Positions 61,346-64,000 of a stretch of 64,000 nucleotides of DNA are shown here, one piece after another. The DNA comes from Pseudalkalibacillus sp045920555 (lineage in GTDB: Bacteria; Bacillota; Bacilli; Bacillales; Fictibacillaceae). The first letter of the stretch is position 1. Each line of letters starts with the position of its first letter. The notes below the pieces were generated by a model that saw only the letters and a program-made list of their open reading frames with translations, was not told the origin of the DNA and searched no databases. The stretch covers positions 1,426,001 to 1,490,000 of the forward strand of contig NZ_CP174509.1 of NCBI RefSeq assembly GCF_045920555.1, written 5' to 3'. Position numbers and translations under genes: made by a program.

Positions 61346-61858
61346 GAAAAGGGTGTTTCAGATCGAATTTGGGGTATTCGTTTTTACGGAAAAATTAAAG
61401 GCATTCAAATTAAACAAAGAGATCAAATTAAAGAATTGCCTAGCTCAAAGCAAGAGGATTATATCGTATTTGAAGTAGAAAATTGGCAAGAACTTGAGCA
61501 AACCATTAAACCTGTAGGATACGGAATTTTAGCTTATACCATGACTACAGCAAATACGTTGAAGCAATCAAAAGAACTACCTGAAATATTCATGAAGTCT
61601 AAGGAAGAAGTAGCGTTATGGAGACTTATGAGGCGATTTTCTTCACAAGTAAAACTCCAGCTGGATCAAACGCACTTAGATTTAGCTAAACATATACGGT
61701 CGTATGAAATAAAAGGCATTCAATTAACTGTTGATCACGAAAACGATTTATTAATTTTAACGAATAAACAATATGATAAAGAAGTTCTCCCACTCAGTAC
61801 CATTTATTCAAATCCATCTGGAGTATTTAAAACTATTGTTTCATTGATTAAGGTATAA
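61346..61858 (+). pseudogene. Severed C-terminal part of the DUF2357/DUF524 nuclease gene
   Basis: Frame opens at the IS edge and reads EKGVSDRIWGIRFYGKIKG, IKELPSSKQEDYIVFEVENW, PVGYGILAYTMTT, then SKELPEIFMKSKEEVALWRL. The YYG..., FEVxxW and ELPExxxKSxEEvxLwrlmrR pattern matches the C-terminus of DUF2357 proteins and directly continues VALYYKT at 59730. About 170 codons to the stop at 61858. It has no start or ribosome site of its own, so it is probably not translated. Confidence 0.82.
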
Positions 61859-61992
61859 AAAAAGCTGCAAAGAGGAGTTTTTATCTGAACAATGGATAGG
61901 AGATCATAAGGAAAATGTTTATGTATTGAATGTAGGTAAACATCAGCTGATCATGGGTAAGAAACTGAAATGAATCAAATGGGGTGAAGCGG
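61859..61992 (+). other. Spacer with an orphan reading frame
   Basis: One frame without a start reads LSEQWIGDHKENVYVLNVGK then HQLIMGKKLK and stops at about 61972. It looks like the end of a lost gene, but I do not recognise it. The remainder leads into the cat leader. Confidence 0.4.
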
Positions 61993-62034
61993 TTGGGAAA
62001 GGCAGACAAATTGCCTCCTAAAATCATTAATTAA
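61993..62034 (+). CDS. Leader peptide of the chloramphenicol-inducible cat gene
   Basis: A 13-codon ORF, TTG start, encoding MGKADKLPPKIIN. GGGGTGA (61981-61987) lies 5-6 nt upstream. MGKADK closely resembles MVKTDK of the cat-86 leader, where the first five residues make the ribosome stall with chloramphenicol. The last codons overlap the 5' arm of the stem that hides the cat ribosome site. Confidence 0.78.
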   Translation: MGKADKLPPKIIN

Positions 62035-62051
62035 AAACGATTTTAGGAGGC
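62013..62051 (+). promoter_or_regulatory. Translational attenuator stem masking the cat ribosome site
   Basis: GCCTCCTAAAATC (62013-62025) is a perfect inverted copy of GATTTTAGGAGGC (62039-62051). The 3' arm contains the cat Shine-Dalgarno AGGAGG (62045-62050). A ribosome stalled in the leader would open the stem and expose it. Confidence 0.9.
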
Positions 62052-62056
62052 TTATC

Positions 62057-62707
62057 ATGAATTTTACTAGAATTGATAAAGAAGATTGGGATCGAAAAGA
62101 GTATTTCGACCATTATTTGAATTTGAAATGTACCTTCAACCTGACATCGAATATTGATATCACAATATTACTAGAACATCTCCAGAACAAAGGGCTGAAG
62201 ATCTATCCTGCCTTTATTTATATAGTTACCAGAACCGTAAATTCTCATAAAGAATTCAGGTCATGCTTAAATAACGAGGGCGTTCTGGGATATTGGGACA
62301 CAATGGTGCCAAGTTATACAATCTTTCATCCTGAAAATAAATCCTTCTCCAGCATTTGGACTGAATTTTCTGATGATTTTGGAGTCTTTTATCAAAATTA
62401 TCAAGACGATATAAAGCGATATAGCAATGTGAAGGGGCTTTTCCCGAAGGAAAATGAACCCCGAAACGCTTTTCCTATATCCAGTATTCCATGGATCAAT
62501 TTTACTGGTTTTAACCTGAACATCAATAATGATGATGACTATTTATTACCGATCATTACTGGAGGAAAATACTTCAATCAGGAGGAAAAAGTCTTGCTGC
62601 CTGTCTCTGTACAAATGCATCATGCTGTTTGCGATGGGTATCACGCTAGTCTATTTTTCTCAGAGTTACAGCACTTGGCTGACAACTGCTATGAATGGCT
62701 GCCTTAA
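62057..62707 (+). CDS. cat: Type A chloramphenicol acetyltransferase
   Basis: A 216-residue CAT. The catalytic His lies in MHHAVCDGYHASLF, with the conserved family start NFTRIDKEDWDRKEYFDHY, SSIPWINFTGFNLN and a trimer-type layout. It acetylates the 3-hydroxyl of chloramphenicol using acetyl-CoA in the cytoplasm. Length is normal (about 215). Expression is probably induced by the drug through the leader and stem just upstream. The closest pattern I recall is the Bacillus cat-86 group. Presence next to mobile and defence genes suggests transfer, though Bacillus chromosomes also carry native cat genes. Confidence 0.93.
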   Translation: MNFTRIDKEDWDRKEYFDHYLNLKCTFNLTSNIDITILLEHLQNKGLKIYPAFIYIVTRTVNSHKEFRSCLNNEGVLGYWDTMVPSYTIFHPENKSFSSIWTEFSDDFGVFYQNYQDDIKRYSNVKGLFPKENEPRNAFPISSIPWINFTGFNLNINNDDDYLLPIITGGKYFNQEEKVLLPVSVQMHHAVCDGYHASLFFSELQHLADNCYEWLP

Positions 62708-62732
62708 GGCAGGGATTAGGGAGGGGTTCACG

Positions 62733-63270
62733 TTGCTTCATGTAGAGATAAGAAGACCAAGGATAGAGGACATTGAAGAGTTACATCAATTATTCAGGAC
62801 GGTGATCACGGATACGTTCGATAAAGAAGGAATCGAAGAGATGCAGGATGATCTATATGATGAAATTGAAGTTAAGAAACAGTATCTCGAATGTGATCTG
62901 GCGAGTAATGGTGAGAATCGCTATTTTCTGATAGCGGTAGATGGTGATAAAATCATTGGTTCCATCGAATATAGACCGGCAAGCGAACTGTTAAGCAATT
63001 GTACCAACCAGGCTTTTGACGGACTGATGGAAGGTCGGAACGCTATTTGTCCATCCTGACTATCAGAAGAAGGGTGTAGGAAATTTGCTATTGAATGCGA
63101 TCTATCGTTCATTAGAGAAAAAAGGCATTTGTTTAGATAGTGGATATCGTCGTTCTCAAAAAATTTGGCGCAAGAAATTTGGAGAACCGGATTACTTGTT
63201 AAAGGATTATTGGGGCGATGGGTATGACCACATGATCTGGAGAATAAAGGTTAGTGATTGTATTCCATAA
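62733..63270 (+). pseudogene. GNAT acetyltransferase split by a frameshift
   Basis: Start TTG at 62733 behind GGGAGGGG. The first frame reads RRPRIEDIEELHQLFRTVI and ISAVDGDKIIGSIEYR-like residues, ending at 63059. The second frame supplies the acetyl-CoA loop VGTLFVHPDYQKKGVGNLLL and continues to DHMIWRIKVSD (63270). Removing one base near 63030 joins them. The N-acetyltransferase would be about 179 residues. Either a dead gene or a read error in one base. Confidence 0.75.
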
Positions 63271-63435
63271 AAAATATATGATTTTTTTATCAACATAAAT
63301 GAGCCCGTTCATAGAGTGCTTCTATAGCAGAATAATAGACCCATGTTTTTTAATCCATTGATTAATATTAGATTGTTATATATAGTCAATTATAGAGGTA
63401 CTGTATTAAATCAATAAAAAATAGGTGGCAATTTT

Positions 63436-64000
63436 ATGAATCGATTTTTGGCAAAACAAGTTCCATACTATGAGCAATTTTATCAAATGATTAAACAAAT
63501 GATATTCGATGGAAAATATAAACCTGGCGAACGGATCAATGAAACACAGCTGGCAAAAGAATTTAATGTAAGCAAAAGTCCAATAAGGGAAGCAGTTAGA
63601 ATCCTTGAAAAAGAGGGACTCCTAGAGGTGGTCAACTCTAAAGTGGTAGTCTATAACCCAACATTGAAAGATATTAAGGATATATACTACTGTCGCAAGG
63701 CTCTCGAGTCATTTGCGGTTAGTCAAACGACCAGGATCGCAGCTGATTCTGAAATTGAAGAAATCGAAAATACTCTATTAGAGACGGAAAAAGCGATTAA
63801 GGATGGTAAAGAATCAAAAGTAATCATCGAGCTGAACGAAAAATTTCATAATTTGATTCTCCAATTCACTAACAACAACAGACTTCAAAAACAAGTCAAT
63901 GAAATTAGAGGATTGATCCGTTATTACAGAGTTCTTAATTTCAAAGGAATAAACAGGGCAGAAATAATCCTGAAACAACATCGGCAAATTTTCCATTATA
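63436..64000 (+). CDS. GntR-family (FCD/FadR-type) transcriptional regulator, cut by window end
   Basis: The first 188 residues are visible and open to the window edge. The winged helix has KYKPGERINETQLAKEFNVS and KSPIREAVRILEKEGLLEVV; the FCD ligand domain starts about residue 80 (YYCRKALESFAVSQTTRIAA, with ELNEKFHNLI and NNNRLQK). AGGTGGC precedes the ATG. FadR-type regulators sense organic acids in catabolic operons; what it controls lies outside the window. Confidence 0.9.
   Translation, partial: MNRFLAKQVPYYEQFYQMIKQMIFDGKYKPGERINETQLAKEFNVSKSPIREAVRILEKEGLLEVVNSKVVVYNPTLKDIKDIYYCRKALESFAVSQTTRIAADSEIEEIENTLLETEKAIKDGKESKVIIELNEKFHNLILQFTNNNRLQKQVNEIRGLIRYYRVLNFKGINRAEIILKQHRQIFHY

Noticed and set aside
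61436..61858. Independent 140-residue gene starting with TTG
   Set aside because: No ribosome site; its frame extends upstream to the IS edge and continues the DUF2357 protein.
62529..62732. N-terminal extension of the GNAT frame into the cat gene
   Set aside because: This part overlaps cat in another frame and lacks a start signal; GGGAGGGG sits just before TTG 62733.

Overview
The window reads as chromosomal DNA of a spore-former-type Bacillota (Bacillaceae-like). Support: strong AGGAGG ribosome sites, frequent GTG/TTG starts, short T-tailed terminators, lipobox lipoproteins, and a tRNA-Leu(CAA) close to the Bacillus form. I cannot name a species. Two textures are visible: a moderately GC-rich catabolic half (1 to about 39.7 kb) and an AT-rich accessory half (about 41.3 kb to the end).

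Catabolic half. (1) 1-7.75 kb: a ring-hydroxylating operon with a VOC protein, MFS transporter, Rieske dioxygenase alpha and beta subunits, exported metallo-beta-lactamase-fold protein, BphB-like cis-dihydrodiol dehydrogenase, alpha/beta hydrolase and IclR regulator. (2) 8.1-14.35 kb: an L-carnitine module with a TetR regulator and its operators, a BKACE/DUF849 dehydrocarnitine-cleaving enzyme, L-carnitine dehydrogenase, betainyl-CoA thioesterase and a quaternary-amine ABC importer. Together these would turn carnitine into glycine betaine plus acetoacetate. The module is bracketed by an intact S58/P1 peptidase gene (14.4-15.5 kb) and a decayed remnant of the same gene (7.8 kb). (3) 15.7-32 kb: an LLM flavin monooxygenase, a XylR_N/V4R-PucR regulator, then a long plus-strand operon: flavin reductase, Rieske oxygenase, M19-type hydrolase, frameshifted SDR, small protein, complete TRAP transporter, amidase, two further TRAP binding proteins, opine-dehydrogenase-like protein and 3-hydroxyacyl-CoA dehydrogenase-like protein. 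(4) 39.7-32.1 kb on the minus strand: a degenerate RibBA-like protein, catechol 1,2-dioxygenase, muconate cycloisomerase, DUF3237 protein, enol-lactonase-like hydrolase, 3-oxoacid CoA-transferase A and B, and TRAP permeases. This is an ortho-cleavage (beta-ketoadipate) branch that could receive catechol from the other clusters. No muconolactone isomerase gene and no thiolase gene is recognisable.

Accessory half. A multiply frameshifted DUF4139 gene and a HEPN-like protein precede a 3' fragment of tRNA-Leu and a tyrosine recombinase. Then come a structured noncoding stretch, a tiny ribbon-helix-helix protein, an IS21-family element (2.5 kb, 7-bp target duplication) sitting inside a small ORF, an HNH-AP2 endonuclease-like protein, and a three-gene system of alpha/beta hydrolase, middle component and ABC ATPase that fits the ABC-3C conflict systems. 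A tRNA-Leu gene with one acceptor-stem mismatch follows at 52.3 kb. Next are remnants of a membrane protein, a GmrSD-type DUF262 protein and a McrB/DUF2357-type modification-dependent restriction operon whose nuclease gene is cut near its 3' end by an IS110-family element. The window closes with a chloramphenicol acetyltransferase gene under translational attenuation, a frameshifted GNAT gene and the start of a GntR regulator.

Strongest leads: the RibBA-like protein in the catechol operon that has lost the catalytic residues of both domains, the ABC-3C operon, the reconstructed IS110 and IS21 insertions, the odd tRNA-Leu arrangement, and the TetR operators of the carnitine module. All family names come from reading the sequence; no search was run.
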